Source: an uncultured Pelagibacteraceae bacterium (GTDB lineage Bacteria > Pseudomonadota > Alphaproteobacteria > Pelagibacterales > Pelagibacteraceae). From it: a DNA stretch of 33,584 nt. The notes below the pieces were generated by a model, which did no database searches, was not told the DNA's origin, and worked only from the letters and a program-made list of their open reading frames with translations. This document shows, piece by piece, positions 14,014 to 22,853 of the stretch (position 1 is the stretch's first letter; every line of letters begins with the position of its first letter). The stretch covers positions 1-33,584 of the forward strand of contig CABZCD010000009.1 of NCBI GenBank assembly GCA_902524105.1. The letters are read 5' to 3'. The translations under genes were made by a program, and so were the position numbers.

Positions 14014-14781
14014 TTAAAATGCGTCTTTTAAATCTCGCAATTTGGTAAAAATTTCTTGATCTGGTGCGTCTTTGAGATTTAATGCATGTTTAATTACATT
14101 ATCATTACATCTTAAAAAAAGATTGGTTTTTAGCTCATCACCTATAGTGGTAGGTATGGTTGGTAGTTTGCTTTTTATTTTTGAATTAATTTCAATTGAT
14201 TTTTCTTTAAGTTTTAAATTATTAGGATCATATTTTAAACAAAAATCTAAATTTGTTTTCGTGTATTCGTGTCCACAGTATATTTTTGTTTCAGGCGGAA
14301 GAATTTTGAGTTTATTTAATGAATTTAGCATATCAGTATTTGTTCCCTCAAATACTCTTCCACACCCTAATGAAAATAGAGTGTCTCCCGTAAATACAAC
14401 TTTTTCCTTTTCAAAATAAAAAGCAATATGACCTTTAGTGTGGCCTGGAATAAAAATTACTTCAAAAACCAAGTCTCCTATTTTATGTTTTTGATTTTCT
14501 TTTAATAATATATCAATTCCAGGAATACGTTTTTTATCATCACCAAAACCTATAATTTTTGAGTTATGTTTTTTTTTTAATAAAATATTACCATCTACGT
14601 GATCAGCATGGTGATGGGTGTTTAATATATAGTCTAATTTTTTATATTTACTAATTACTTTATCACACGCACTAAATTCAGATGGATCAACTATTGATAC
14701 TGTATTGGTTTCTTTTTCAAATATGATATAGCTATAATTATCACTCAAGCATTTAATTATTTCTATTTTCATTTTATCCAA
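14014..14781 (-). CDS. gloB: Hydroxyacylglutathione hydrolase (glyoxalase II-like metallo-beta-lactamase fold)
   Basis: THHHADHVDG, PGHTKGHIAFYF, GDTLFSLGCGRVFEGT, YCGHEYT. Confidence 0.9.
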   Translation of the reverse strand: MDKMKIEIIKCLSDNYSYIIFEKETNTVSIVDPSEFSACDKVISKYKKLDYILNTHHHADHVDGNILLKKKHNSKIIGFGDDKKRIPGIDILLKENQKHKIGDLVFEVIFIPGHTKGHIAFYFEKEKVVFTGDTLFSLGCGRVFEGTNTDMLNSLNKLKILPPETKIYCGHEYTKTNLDFCLKYDPNNLKLKEKSIEINSKIKSKLPTIPTTIGDELKTNLFLRCNDNVIKHALNLKDAPDQEIFTKLRDLKDAF

Positions 14782-15367
14782 TTAAAAAAATTCCTAATTT
14801 CGAAAAAAGATTTTTTATCTCTAAATTACTTTTTTTGATTAAAGATGTTTTATTTTCATTTACACCAATAACTTTTTTTATATTGATGTTCTTTTCATCA
14901 CAAAAATTAAACAGATCTTTAATTGTGCACATATGTAGATTAGGAGTGTTATACCAAGTATTTGGCAAAGTTTTAGTCACTGGCATTTTACCAAAAAATA
15001 AAAGATTTGTTCTTACTTTCCAATATCCAAAATTAGGAATCGAAATTACTACTGATTTTCCAATTCTCAAAAGTTCTTTAAGTACTTTTTCAGGATTGTA
15101 AAAAGCTTGTAAGGTCTGACTTAGAACTACATAATCGAACGATTGGTTTGGAAATTGATGAAGCTCTGTCTCAGCATTTCCTTGAATTACTGGTAAACCT
15201 TTATGAATACATTGTTGTACATTGTCTTGGTTAAGCTCTAATCCTCGAACCTCAATATTTTTTTCTTTTTCAAGTAAATTCATAAGTGAACCGTCCCCAC
15301 AACCCACATCTAATACTCTTGTGTTGTTTGGTAATAAATCAGCAATTACTTTAAATTCTTTTTTCAT
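14774..15367 (-). CDS. metW: MetW-like methyltransferase-fold protein
   Basis: RVLDVGCGDGSLMNLL, QSFDYVVLSQTLQAFYNPEKVLKELLRIGK, IPNFGYWKVRTNLLFFGKMPVTKTLPNTWYNTPNLHMCTIKDL; adjacent to metX. Confidence 0.93.
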   Translation of the reverse strand: MKKEFKVIADLLPNNTRVLDVGCGDGSLMNLLEKEKNIEVRGLELNQDNVQQCIHKGLPVIQGNAETELHQFPNQSFDYVVLSQTLQAFYNPEKVLKELLRIGKSVVISIPNFGYWKVRTNLLFFGKMPVTKTLPNTWYNTPNLHMCTIKDLFNFCDEKNINIKKVIGVNENKTSLIKKSNLEIKNLFSKLGIFLIG

Positions 15368-16490
15368 TTTTAAATTTATCGTACATTGAGTCTATAAAAC
15401 TTTTAAGAGTTTTTAAAAATTCCGGCACATCAAGCAAAAAAGAATCGTGTCCTTTGTCAGTAATTATTTCAGAGTACGAAACATCCGTTCCTGATGCATT
15501 TAAAGCAATAACTATATCTTTATTTTCCTTTGTTGTATAAAGCCAATCCGAAGAAAAAGATATTATCAAAAATTTGGTTTTCTGATTTTTAAAAGCTTCA
15601 ACTAAACCTCCTTTGAATTGCTTTGAAAGATCAAAATAATCCATTGCTCTAGATATATATAAAACAGAGTTAGCATCAAATCTTTCTACGAATGCATAAC
15701 CCTGATGTCTCAAATAACTTTCAACTTGAAAATCTGCATTAAAGCTAAATTCATAATCTGCTTTTTCTTGTAATTTTCTCCCAAATTTTTCCTGCATACC
15801 TTTTTCAGATAAATAACTAATATGCCCAACCATTCTTGCTACTGCTAATCCATTTTTTGGTTGAACATTTTTTAAAAAGTATTTTCCTTTGTCCCAGACC
15901 GGGTCCGCCATTATAGCTTGACGAGCCAACTCATTTAAAGCAATATTTTGTGCACTATGACTCGAGCTACATGCAATGGGAATAGCTGAAAAAGTTTTAT
16001 CAGGAAAAGTTGCACAGAATTGTAAAAGCTGCATACCTCCCATGGACCCACCAGTTGCGCATAAAAGTTTTTTAATCCCAAGGTGTTCTAGAAGAGACTC
16101 CTGAGCTCTAACCATATCTCTAATTGTAATTACAGGAAAATCTAATCCATAAGGTTGTTTGGTTTCAGGATTTATGTTTCTTGGTCCTAGAGAGCCCATA
16201 CAGCCTCCAATTACATTAGCGCAAATTACAAAATATTTTTTTGTATCAATAGCTTTACCCGGACCAACAGCAGTAACCCACCAACCTTCTTTATTTGTTA
16301 CAGGGTTAGTTTCTGCTACAAATTGATCACCAGTCAACGCGTGAAAAACTAAAATAGCGTTGTCTTTATTTTCATTTAATTTTCCATAAGTTTCATAAGC
16401 AAGTGGAAAATTATTGATCGTTTTTCCGCAATCTAGTTTAAGCGGCTTTGATATTTCAAGTTTCTTTATATTCTCAAGTTTACTATTCAT
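15351..16490 (-). CDS. metX: Homoserine O-acetyltransferase (MetX family)
   Basis: ALTGDQFVAETNPVTNKEGWW, NVIGGCMGSLGPRNINPETKQPYGLDFPVITIRDMV, GGSMGGMQ, C-terminal DKGHDSFLLD. Confidence 0.94.
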   Translation of the reverse strand: MNSKLENIKKLEISKPLKLDCGKTINNFPLAYETYGKLNENKDNAILVFHALTGDQFVAETNPVTNKEGWWVTAVGPGKAIDTKKYFVICANVIGGCMGSLGPRNINPETKQPYGLDFPVITIRDMVRAQESLLEHLGIKKLLCATGGSMGGMQLLQFCATFPDKTFSAIPIACSSSHSAQNIALNELARQAIMADPVWDKGKYFLKNVQPKNGLAVARMVGHISYLSEKGMQEKFGRKLQEKADYEFSFNADFQVESYLRHQGYAFVERFDANSVLYISRAMDYFDLSKQFKGGLVEAFKNQKTKFLIISFSSDWLYTTKENKDIVIALNASGTDVSYSEIITDKGHDSFLLDVPEFLKTLKSFIDSMYDKFKNEKRI

Positions 16491-16492
16491 TC

Positions 16493-16519
16493 AAAAAAAA
16501 AGCCCAGCTAAACCGGGCT
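16493..16519 (-). terminator. Intrinsic terminator in the metX leader
   Basis: Minus strand AGCCC-GGTTTAGCT-GGGCT followed by TTTTTTTT; U-tract ends 2 nt before the metX ATG. Confidence 0.75.
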
Positions 16520-16521
16520 AT

Positions 16522-16574
16522 CTCCTGTTTAGCTACATTTATACAGCGCCTGCAATTTGGTTAAATCGGCGCCT
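16522..16574 (-). ncRNA. SAM-II riboswitch aptamer upstream of metX
   Basis: Minus strand AGGCGCCGATTTAACCAAATTGCAGGCGCTGTATAAATGTAGCTAAACAGGAG aligns closely with the Sargasso Sea metX SAM-II aptamer as I recall it (GATTTAACC..ATTGCA..ATAAATGTAGCTAAA core), with a conserved P1 pairing GGCGCC/GGCGCU. Confidence 0.92.
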
Positions 16575-16582
16575 TTCCGAAA

Positions 16583-16611
16583 TTAATACTAAATAGTCGT
16601 AAACTTGTCAA
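16583..16611 (-). promoter_or_regulatory. Sigma70-type promoter for the SAM-II/metX transcript
   Basis: Minus strand TTGACA (16611-16606), 17-nt spacer, TATTAA (16588-16583), placing the transcription start just before the aptamer. Confidence 0.75.
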
Positions 16612-16668
16612 ATTCATATGTAATGAAACTAGCATTACTAAAGCTTTTTATATATTAACTAAAATAAA

Positions 16669-17745
16669 ATGAATTTACCAAAACCAAAAAAAATTAATGC
16701 TGAAAAGTACGTAGCTGGGTTAAGTTTATTTAAGCACAAAGCAGCACGGATTAAGCTTTCAGCAAACGAGTCTGCTTTGGGCCCAAGTCCCAGAGCAATA
16801 AAGGAATTCAATAAAGTATCAAAAAATTTAAAAAGATACCCAGATTCTGAAGGTATCTTTCTTAGAAATATACTAGCTAAAAAATTTAAACTTGATCCCA
16901 GAAGAATTATACTTGGATCTGGTTCTGACCAAATATTCGAGTTAATATGTAAATCATTTCTTAATAAAAATGATGAAGTAATTGTACCTGAGTTTAGTTT
17001 CATAATTTACAGAATTTACAGCAAAATTTATGGCGCAAAGATTAAATATGCTAAAGAAAAAAACTTTAAAATTTCCATAAAAAATATTCTTTCCAAGGTT
17101 ACCAAAAAAACAAAAATAGTTTTTTTGGCCAATCCTAATAATCCAACTGGAACAATTATTAGTAAAAAAGAATTATTAAGATTAAGAGAAAAATTAAGAG
17201 GTAATATATTGTTAGTTGTTGACGATGCTTACTTTGAATACGTGAAAGATAAAAATTATTTACCAGGCATGAAGTTATTTTCTAATTCTAAAAATGTTAT
17301 AGTTACAAGAACATTTTCAAAAATCTATGGTTTAGCTGGATTAAGAGTTGGATGGGGATATGGTCCTAAAAATGTGATATACGCATTAAATCAAGTTAAA
17401 CCACCTTTCAATATAAATAGAGCAGCTTTATTTGCAGCGGTTGAGTCGATTAGAGATACCAAGTGGTTAAATAAAGAAATAAAACACGTAAATAAATGGG
17501 CTAAAATTTTTTATAATAATTTTAAAAGTTTAGGAATAGAAACTAATTCAAGTTATGGAAATTTTTTACTAGTAAACTTCGATAAAATTAAAGGAAATTC
17601 AAAAAAAATATTTTTGAAACTAGCTAAAAATGGAATATTGGTTAGAAAAATGGATACATACAAGATTAAAAATTCCTTAAGAATAACGATAGGGAACAAC
17701 TATGAAAATAAAAAATTAATTAATACTATTAGAAAGATAATTTAA
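16669..17745 (+). CDS. hisC: Histidinol-phosphate aminotransferase
   Basis: KLSANESALGPSPRAIKEF, LANPNNPTGTII, VDDAYFEYV, TRTFSKIYGLAGLRVGWGYG. Confidence 0.9.
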   Translation: MNLPKPKKINAEKYVAGLSLFKHKAARIKLSANESALGPSPRAIKEFNKVSKNLKRYPDSEGIFLRNILAKKFKLDPRRIILGSGSDQIFELICKSFLNKNDEVIVPEFSFIIYRIYSKIYGAKIKYAKEKNFKISIKNILSKVTKKTKIVFLANPNNPTGTIISKKELLRLREKLRGNILLVVDDAYFEYVKDKNYLPGMKLFSNSKNVIVTRTFSKIYGLAGLRVGWGYGPKNVIYALNQVKPPFNINRAALFAAVESIRDTKWLNKEIKHVNKWAKIFYNNFKSLGIETNSSYGNFLLVNFDKIKGNSKKIFLKLAKNGILVRKMDTYKIKNSLRITIGNNYENKKLINTIRKII

Positions 17746-18653
17746 TGTTTGAAAAAATTGCTATAATAGGTTGTGGTTTAATAGGATCTTCAATTCTTAG
17801 AAATATAAATGATAATAAAATTTGTAAGTCAGTCACAGTTTTTGATAAATCAAAGGATGTAGTTGAAATTATTAAAAAAGAAAATTTATGCAGCAACTTT
17901 TCAAAAGATGTCAAATCTGCAGTTAAGGACTCTGATCTTGTAATTTTTGCGATCCCTTTGAGCTCTTATAAAGAAGTTTTATTATCTGCAAAAGACTCTT
18001 TTAAAAAAGACACTTTAATAACTGACACTGGTTCTGTGAAAAAAGAGGTCAATAAAATATTTGAAAATTTTAATTTAACAAATATTTCCTGGATCGCATC
18101 TCATCCTATTGCAGGAACAGAAGAAAGTGGTCCTTCCGCAGGTTTTAAAGATTTGTTTAAAAATAGATGGACAATTATTTGCGATAACAAAAACTCTAAT
18201 AAAAAAGACAAAGTTGAAAAACTAAAAAAGTTTTGGGAGTTTTTAGGAAGCAAAGTGAAACTAATGAGTATTGAAGACCACGATTACATACTCGCGTTAA
18301 CAAGTCATTTACCTCATGCAATAGCATATAATATTGTAAAAACAGCGATTAATACTGATGAAAAATTTAAAGATGAAATTATTAAATATAGTGCTGGAGG
18401 GTTAAGAGACTTTACTCGTATCGCATCATCTGATCCTTTAATGTGGAGGGATATTTTTATTGATAATAGTGATAATATTATAAAAATTTTAGATGAATTC
18501 TCTAAGAACATTGAAGATTTTAAAAAAGCTATTATAGAAAAAAATGGTGATAAACTTTTAAAATTATTTGCTTCTACTAAAAATGTCAGAAAAGAGATTA
18601 TTAAAGCAGGTCAGGATGTAAAATCCCCTGATTTTGGAAGAAAAAAAAATTAA
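17745..18653 (+). CDS. tyrA: Prephenate/arogenate dehydrogenase
   Basis: IAIIGCGLIGSSILRN, ITDTGSVKKEV, SHPIAGTEESGPSAGFKDLFKNRW, SHLPHAIAY. Confidence 0.92.
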   Translation: MFEKIAIIGCGLIGSSILRNINDNKICKSVTVFDKSKDVVEIIKKENLCSNFSKDVKSAVKDSDLVIFAIPLSSYKEVLLSAKDSFKKDTLITDTGSVKKEVNKIFENFNLTNISWIASHPIAGTEESGPSAGFKDLFKNRWTIICDNKNSNKKDKVEKLKKFWEFLGSKVKLMSIEDHDYILALTSHLPHAIAYNIVKTAINTDEKFKDEIIKYSAGGLRDFTRIASSDPLMWRDIFIDNSDNIIKILDEFSKNIEDFKKAIIEKNGDKLLKLFASTKNVRKEIIKAGQDVKSPDFGRKKN

Positions 18654-19357
18654 CTTAAATTTTCCATAGAAGAATAAATTTTTGTCTCTAAATCATTAAC
18701 AAAAACATTTTTATCTTTTCCAGGCTCAATAGGTTCTAAGAAAGATATCTCAATGTCGTGATTATACTTTAAGAAACTATTTTTTGGCCAAACTCTACCA
18801 GTATTCAATGCAACTGGGACACAAGGTAAATTTAATGCTTCGTAAATTCTACCAGCACCCTTTTTAAATGGTAACCTTTCACCAAATTTTACTCTTGTTC
18901 CTTGAGGAAAAATTAAAAGAGGTCTTTTACTTATTTCAATATTATTTTTGATTTTATCAAAAAAATTTAAATTATCTTTTGTTGTAGTATCTCTAATAAT
19001 ATCAATTGAACCAATCTTTTTTAAATACCAACCAAACAAAGGAATTTTAAGAAGTTCTTTTTTAAGAATAAAAATAGGATATTGTAAAGGAGCTTGGAGT
19101 ATAAATGTCTCAAGTAAAGATTGATGGGCACAAGCAACAAAAAATCTTTCATTTTTTTTTAAATTTTCTGTCCCAGAAAAAGTAACTTTAACTCCTAGTA
19201 TAAATCTTAGTAAAAATATAATTATATAAGCCAATATCTTTCCACAGATTAAAGTAGCTTTACTTGGTAAAATTAATGTTGGTATAGCTATAATAAAAAC
19301 TAAAATTAAGGTTAAGTAAAATAATATGGTAAATAAGAGCGATCTTATAAATTGCAT
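18650..19357 (-). CDS. plsC: 1-acyl-sn-glycerol-3-phosphate acyltransferase
   Basis: N-terminal TM region, ACAHQSLLETF (H-x4-like catalytic motif region), FPQGTRVKFGE, VPVALNTG. Confidence 0.88.
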   Translation of the reverse strand: MQFIRSLLFTILFYLTLILVFIIAIPTLILPSKATLICGKILAYIIIFLLRFILGVKVTFSGTENLKKNERFFVACAHQSLLETFILQAPLQYPIFILKKELLKIPLFGWYLKKIGSIDIIRDTTTKDNLNFFDKIKNNIEISKRPLLIFPQGTRVKFGERLPFKKGAGRIYEALNLPCVPVALNTGRVWPKNSFLKYNHDIEISFLEPIEPGKDKNVFVNDLETKIYSSMENLS

Positions 19358-20586
19358 TAATGATTGATTAAACTTTTTATATCCTGTTTTTTTCTAATTA
19401 CTCTAGCTTTAGTTTTACTTACAATTACTTCAGCTATTAAAGGTTTAGTATTATAATTTGAAGATAAAGAAGCACCGTAAGCTCCAACATCCGAGATAGC
19501 TACGCAATCAGACTGATTAAGCTTTTGGTACTTATTATATTTAATAAATTTACAAGTTGTCTCACATATTGGGCCGACAAATTCTAAAGGGCCTTTATTT
19601 TTTTTACTATTCTTAATTATTGGTATAATATTATGTACAGCATCATAAAGTGCAATTCTCATAAAATCATTCATACCAGCATTTAGTATTGCAAATGTTT
19701 TGTTAGATCCTTTCTTAAGATATTGGACTTTAGCCACCAAAATGGCTGTGTCTCCCACTATTGCTCGACCCGGTTCAAAAATAATATTACAATTATGTTT
19801 CTTCCTAAATTTTTCTACTAAATTGGAATAATTTTTAAGATTAATTTTCCTATCATTAGTTTTATAAGTAATACCAAATCCTCCACCAAGATCTACAAAC
19901 TTGAAGTTAATTTTTGTTTTTTCAATTATTTCCTCTAAAACTTTTAAAGTTTTTTTAAAAGGATTTTCACTCAGTATTTGACTACCTATATGCACACTTA
20001 TTGCATTAAGTCTTAAATTTTTAAATTTTTTACTATTAAGACAAAATGAAATTAAACTTGTTTTTGAAAGACCAAACTTATCTTCTGCTTTACCAGTAGA
20101 AATTTTTTTGTGTGTAGGAGCATTAATATCAGGATTTAATCTGATACCAATAGCGGTCTTTTTTTTCAATTTTCCAGCTACTTTATTAATTAGTAAAGCT
20201 TCATTTTCTGACTCGACATTAATTAAAAGAATATTTTTCTTTATTGCTAACCTTATCTCCTCTTCTGTTTTGCCTACGCCTGAGAAAACTATTTTGCTAG
20301 GTTTTATACCAGATTTAATAGCTTTAAGTAATTCACCTCCAGAGACCACATCAGCACCAGATCCCACTTTTTTTAAAACTTTTAAAATTTGAATATTTGA
20401 ATTCGCTTTTACTGAAAAACAAATTAAAGGTTTTGATTTTTTGAAGTTATTTGCAAATGATTTATAATTATCAATAATACCACTCTCAGAATAAAGGTAA
20501 AACGGAGAATTAAATTTTGACACGAGTCTTCTTACAGAGACGCTTTCCACAAATAGATTATTATTTTTATATCTTATGTAAGACAT
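19357..20586 (-). CDS. lysA: Diaminopimelate decarboxylase
   Basis: ICFSVKANSNIQILKVL, VDLGGGFGITY, EPGRAIVGD, GPICETTCKF, VGAYGASLSSNYN. Confidence 0.95.
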   Translation of the reverse strand: MSYIRYKNNNLFVESVSVRRLVSKFNSPFYLYSESGIIDNYKSFANNFKKSKPLICFSVKANSNIQILKVLKKVGSGADVVSGGELLKAIKSGIKPSKIVFSGVGKTEEEIRLAIKKNILLINVESENEALLINKVAGKLKKKTAIGIRLNPDINAPTHKKISTGKAEDKFGLSKTSLISFCLNSKKFKNLRLNAISVHIGSQILSENPFKKTLKVLEEIIEKTKINFKFVDLGGGFGITYKTNDRKINLKNYSNLVEKFRKKHNCNIIFEPGRAIVGDTAILVAKVQYLKKGSNKTFAILNAGMNDFMRIALYDAVHNIIPIIKNSKKNKGPLEFVGPICETTCKFIKYNKYQKLNQSDCVAISDVGAYGASLSSNYNTKPLIAEVIVSKTKARVIRKKQDIKSLINH

Positions 20587-20589
20587 TTA

Positions 20590-20700
20590 TTAAATTATTT
20601 TTGTCAAATTATAAATTGACCCTTGGTACTGCGGGTCTGATTTTTTTCCGCATGATACTAAAATAAACATTAAAATTATTAACATAATAATAAATTTCAT
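20590..20700 (-). CDS. Small lipoprotein, 36 aa (LptM-like; MKFIIMLIILMFILVSCGKKSDPQYQGSIYNLTKII)
   Basis: Hand-translated; signal peptide with lipobox LVSC then GKKSDP; ATG overlaps the argH TGA (ATGA); sits between argH and lysA, where small lipoproteins are common in proteobacteria. Not in the supplied ORF track. Confidence 0.8.
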   Translation of the reverse strand: MKFIIMLIILMFILVSCGKKSDPQYQGSIYNLTKII

Positions 20701-22085
20701 TTAATTTCCCTTTTATATTTTCTTATCATATTTTTTATATTTCTTTCAGATGTTCCACCATAAGAATTTTTTGAATTCATAGAGTTTTTAACGTTAAAAA
20801 TTTTTAAAACATTATTATTTAAGTTCTTATAAAATTTTTTAATTTCATTTAAAGTTAACTCGTCCAAATTTTTCTTATTTTTTTCTGCATAATTAACTAT
20901 TTTTGAAGATATTTTATACGCTTCTCTGAAAGATAATTTTTTATCTTTAACAAGATAATCTGCAAAATCCGTTGCTGTCGTGTAACCAGTTTTTGCCATA
21001 TTATACATTCTAATTTTATTTGGGTTAACATTTTTAATTAATTCATTACTCATGACTAGAGTATCTTTTAATGTATCGAAACCATCAAATACTAATGCTT
21101 TATCGTCTTGTAAATCTTTAAAGTATGAAATTGGAAGTCCTTTCATTATAGTTAAAATAGAATTTAATTTTCCATAATTGATTCCAGTTCTTCCTCTTAT
21201 GAGCTCAGCAGGATCAGGGTTTTTTTTTTGAGGCATGATAGAAGAACCTGTAAGCATTTTATCATTAAAGCTAATTAATTGATAAGCATCTGAATTTAAT
21301 ATGATAAAGTCCTCGGCTAATCTGGACAAATGCATTGCACTTACGGCACAAGCATAAAGAAAATCTATTGCAAAATCTCTATCTGAAACAGTATCAATTG
21401 AGTTATTTGTAGGTTTCTTAAAACCTAGCTTTTTAGAGGTAAAATTTCTGTCTATATTATAAGAGGTCCCGGATAAAGCCGCAGCTCCTAAAGGAGACTC
21501 GTCAATCAATTCTAAATTATTCTGAAATCTTATCTTGTCTCTTTTAAACATTTCATAGTAGGCTAATAGATAGTGAGCAAAAGAAACTGGTTGCGCGTTT
21601 TTAAGATGAGTAAAACCTGGCATTACAGTACTCACATTTCTATCTGCTTTACTTACAATATTTTTCATTAAAGAGTTTAATTCGTTAATCAAAATTAGCG
21701 ATGAGTTTTTAACCCAAAGCTTAAAGTCAGTAACTACTTGATCATTTCTTGATCTAGCGGTGTGCATATAGCCTGCTGAGTTACCTATTATTTCATATAA
21801 TTTTTTTTCAATATTTAAATGGATATCCTCAAACTTTTCTTTAAAAATAAATTTACCTTTTATAATTTGACCTCTAATTTTATCTAATCCTTTGATTATT
21901 TTTTTACCCTCTTTAGCTGGTATAATTTTTTTCTTAATAAGCATTTGTGTATGAATTTTAGATGCAAAAATATCTTGTTCGTAGAGTCTTTTATCTACAT
22001 TTATAGAAGCCCCAATTCTCTGGAATGATTTTGAAGTTGAGCTTTTAAATCTACCTGACCAAACTGTCTTATTTTTATTTGTCAT
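20697..22085 (-). CDS. argH: Argininosuccinate lyase
   Basis: WSGRFKSSTSKSFQ, HTARSRNDQVVTDFKLW, MPGFTHLKNAQPVSFAHYLLAY, GSSIMPQKKNPDPAELIRGRTG. Confidence 0.97.
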   Translation of the reverse strand: MTNKNKTVWSGRFKSSTSKSFQRIGASINVDKRLYEQDIFASKIHTQMLIKKKIIPAKEGKKIIKGLDKIRGQIIKGKFIFKEKFEDIHLNIEKKLYEIIGNSAGYMHTARSRNDQVVTDFKLWVKNSSLILINELNSLMKNIVSKADRNVSTVMPGFTHLKNAQPVSFAHYLLAYYEMFKRDKIRFQNNLELIDESPLGAAALSGTSYNIDRNFTSKKLGFKKPTNNSIDTVSDRDFAIDFLYACAVSAMHLSRLAEDFIILNSDAYQLISFNDKMLTGSSIMPQKKNPDPAELIRGRTGINYGKLNSILTIMKGLPISYFKDLQDDKALVFDGFDTLKDTLVMSNELIKNVNPNKIRMYNMAKTGYTTATDFADYLVKDKKLSFREAYKISSKIVNYAEKNKKNLDELTLNEIKKFYKNLNNNVLKIFNVKNSMNSKNSYGGTSERNIKNMIRKYKREIK

Positions 22086-22114
22086 AAACTATGTTATTTT
22101 CAATTTAAATTAAT

Positions 22115-22648
22115 ATGAAAATTAGTAAATCTTTTAAAATCATAACATTCATTTTTATAGGCTTTTTATTTGTTAATAACCCCTTAACTCATGCTGAGCT
22201 CCCTGACAATCTTGTTATTTACGACAAGCCTAAAAAAATTACCAAAATTACTTTTAAAGATATCAATCTTCAGGATGTGGATTTATCTAAGAATAAAGGC
22301 AAGATCATGGTATTGAATTTTTGGGCCACTTGGTGCGCTCCATGTAAAAAAGAAATGCCTTCTCTAGATAAACTTGCTCAAGTTCTACCCCAAATAGAAG
22401 TTTATCCAATAAATATGGAACCACCAAACAAACTTAGAGTCAGAGATTGGTTACAAGATATTGGTGTTGTAAGTTTAAACACTTATTTTGATCCTAAATT
22501 AGATTTAGCTAAAAAATTTAAGTTAATTGGTATGCCTACTACAGTTTTACTAGATAAAGATGGAAATGAATTTGGAAGAATTATGGGGGAATTTGACTTT
22601 AAAGAAAAAAATTTTTTAAATTTTTTGAGGGATAAATCTAGTCTTTAA
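22115..22648 (+). CDS. tlpA: TlpA-like thiol:disulfide interchange protein
   Basis: Signal peptide; NFWATWCAPCKKEMPSLDKLA thioredoxin CxxC; GMPTTVLLDKDG. Confidence 0.85.
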   Translation: MKISKSFKIITFIFIGFLFVNNPLTHAELPDNLVIYDKPKKITKITFKDINLQDVDLSKNKGKIMVLNFWATWCAPCKKEMPSLDKLAQVLPQIEVYPINMEPPNKLRVRDWLQDIGVVSLNTYFDPKLDLAKKFKLIGMPTTVLLDKDGNEFGRIMGEFDFKEKNFLNFLRDKSSL

Positions 22649-22838
22649 AAAAATAAGCGAGCAATACTAAAACAATAATCGCTATAAATTGAAGCAAAAC
22701 CCTTAACTGCATTAATTTATTAGAGTATTTTTTGCTAGTATTTCCGCCTTTGAATAAAGTATAAATACCTAAGATTAAAACTATGGCCACAGCTCCAAGA
22801 AGAGAGAAACCTATAAAGTTGAATAGTAGTTCCGACAT
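22638..22838 (-). CDS. Twin-transmembrane HIG1-domain-like protein, 66 aa
   Basis: Two TM helices separated by GGNTSKKYSNKLMQLRVLLQF, resembling HIG1 family motif (LMxxRVxxQ). Confidence 0.72.
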   Translation of the reverse strand: MSELLFNFIGFSLLGAVAIVLILGIYTLFKGGNTSKKYSNKLMQLRVLLQFIAIIVLVLLAYFFKD

Positions 22839-22853
22839 AAGAAAGTATATATA

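Noticed and set aside
14072-14419. Plus-strand 115-aa ORF antisense to the glyoxalase II gene
   Set aside because: Shadow ORF inside a conserved metallo-hydrolase gene.
16414-16596. Plus-strand 60-aa ORF across the metX leader
   Set aside because: It is the complement of the metX N-terminus, terminator and SAM-II aptamer, which explain the sequence better.
16659-17003. Minus-strand 114-aa ORF antisense to hisC
   Set aside because: Shadow of conserved aminotransferase coding sequence.
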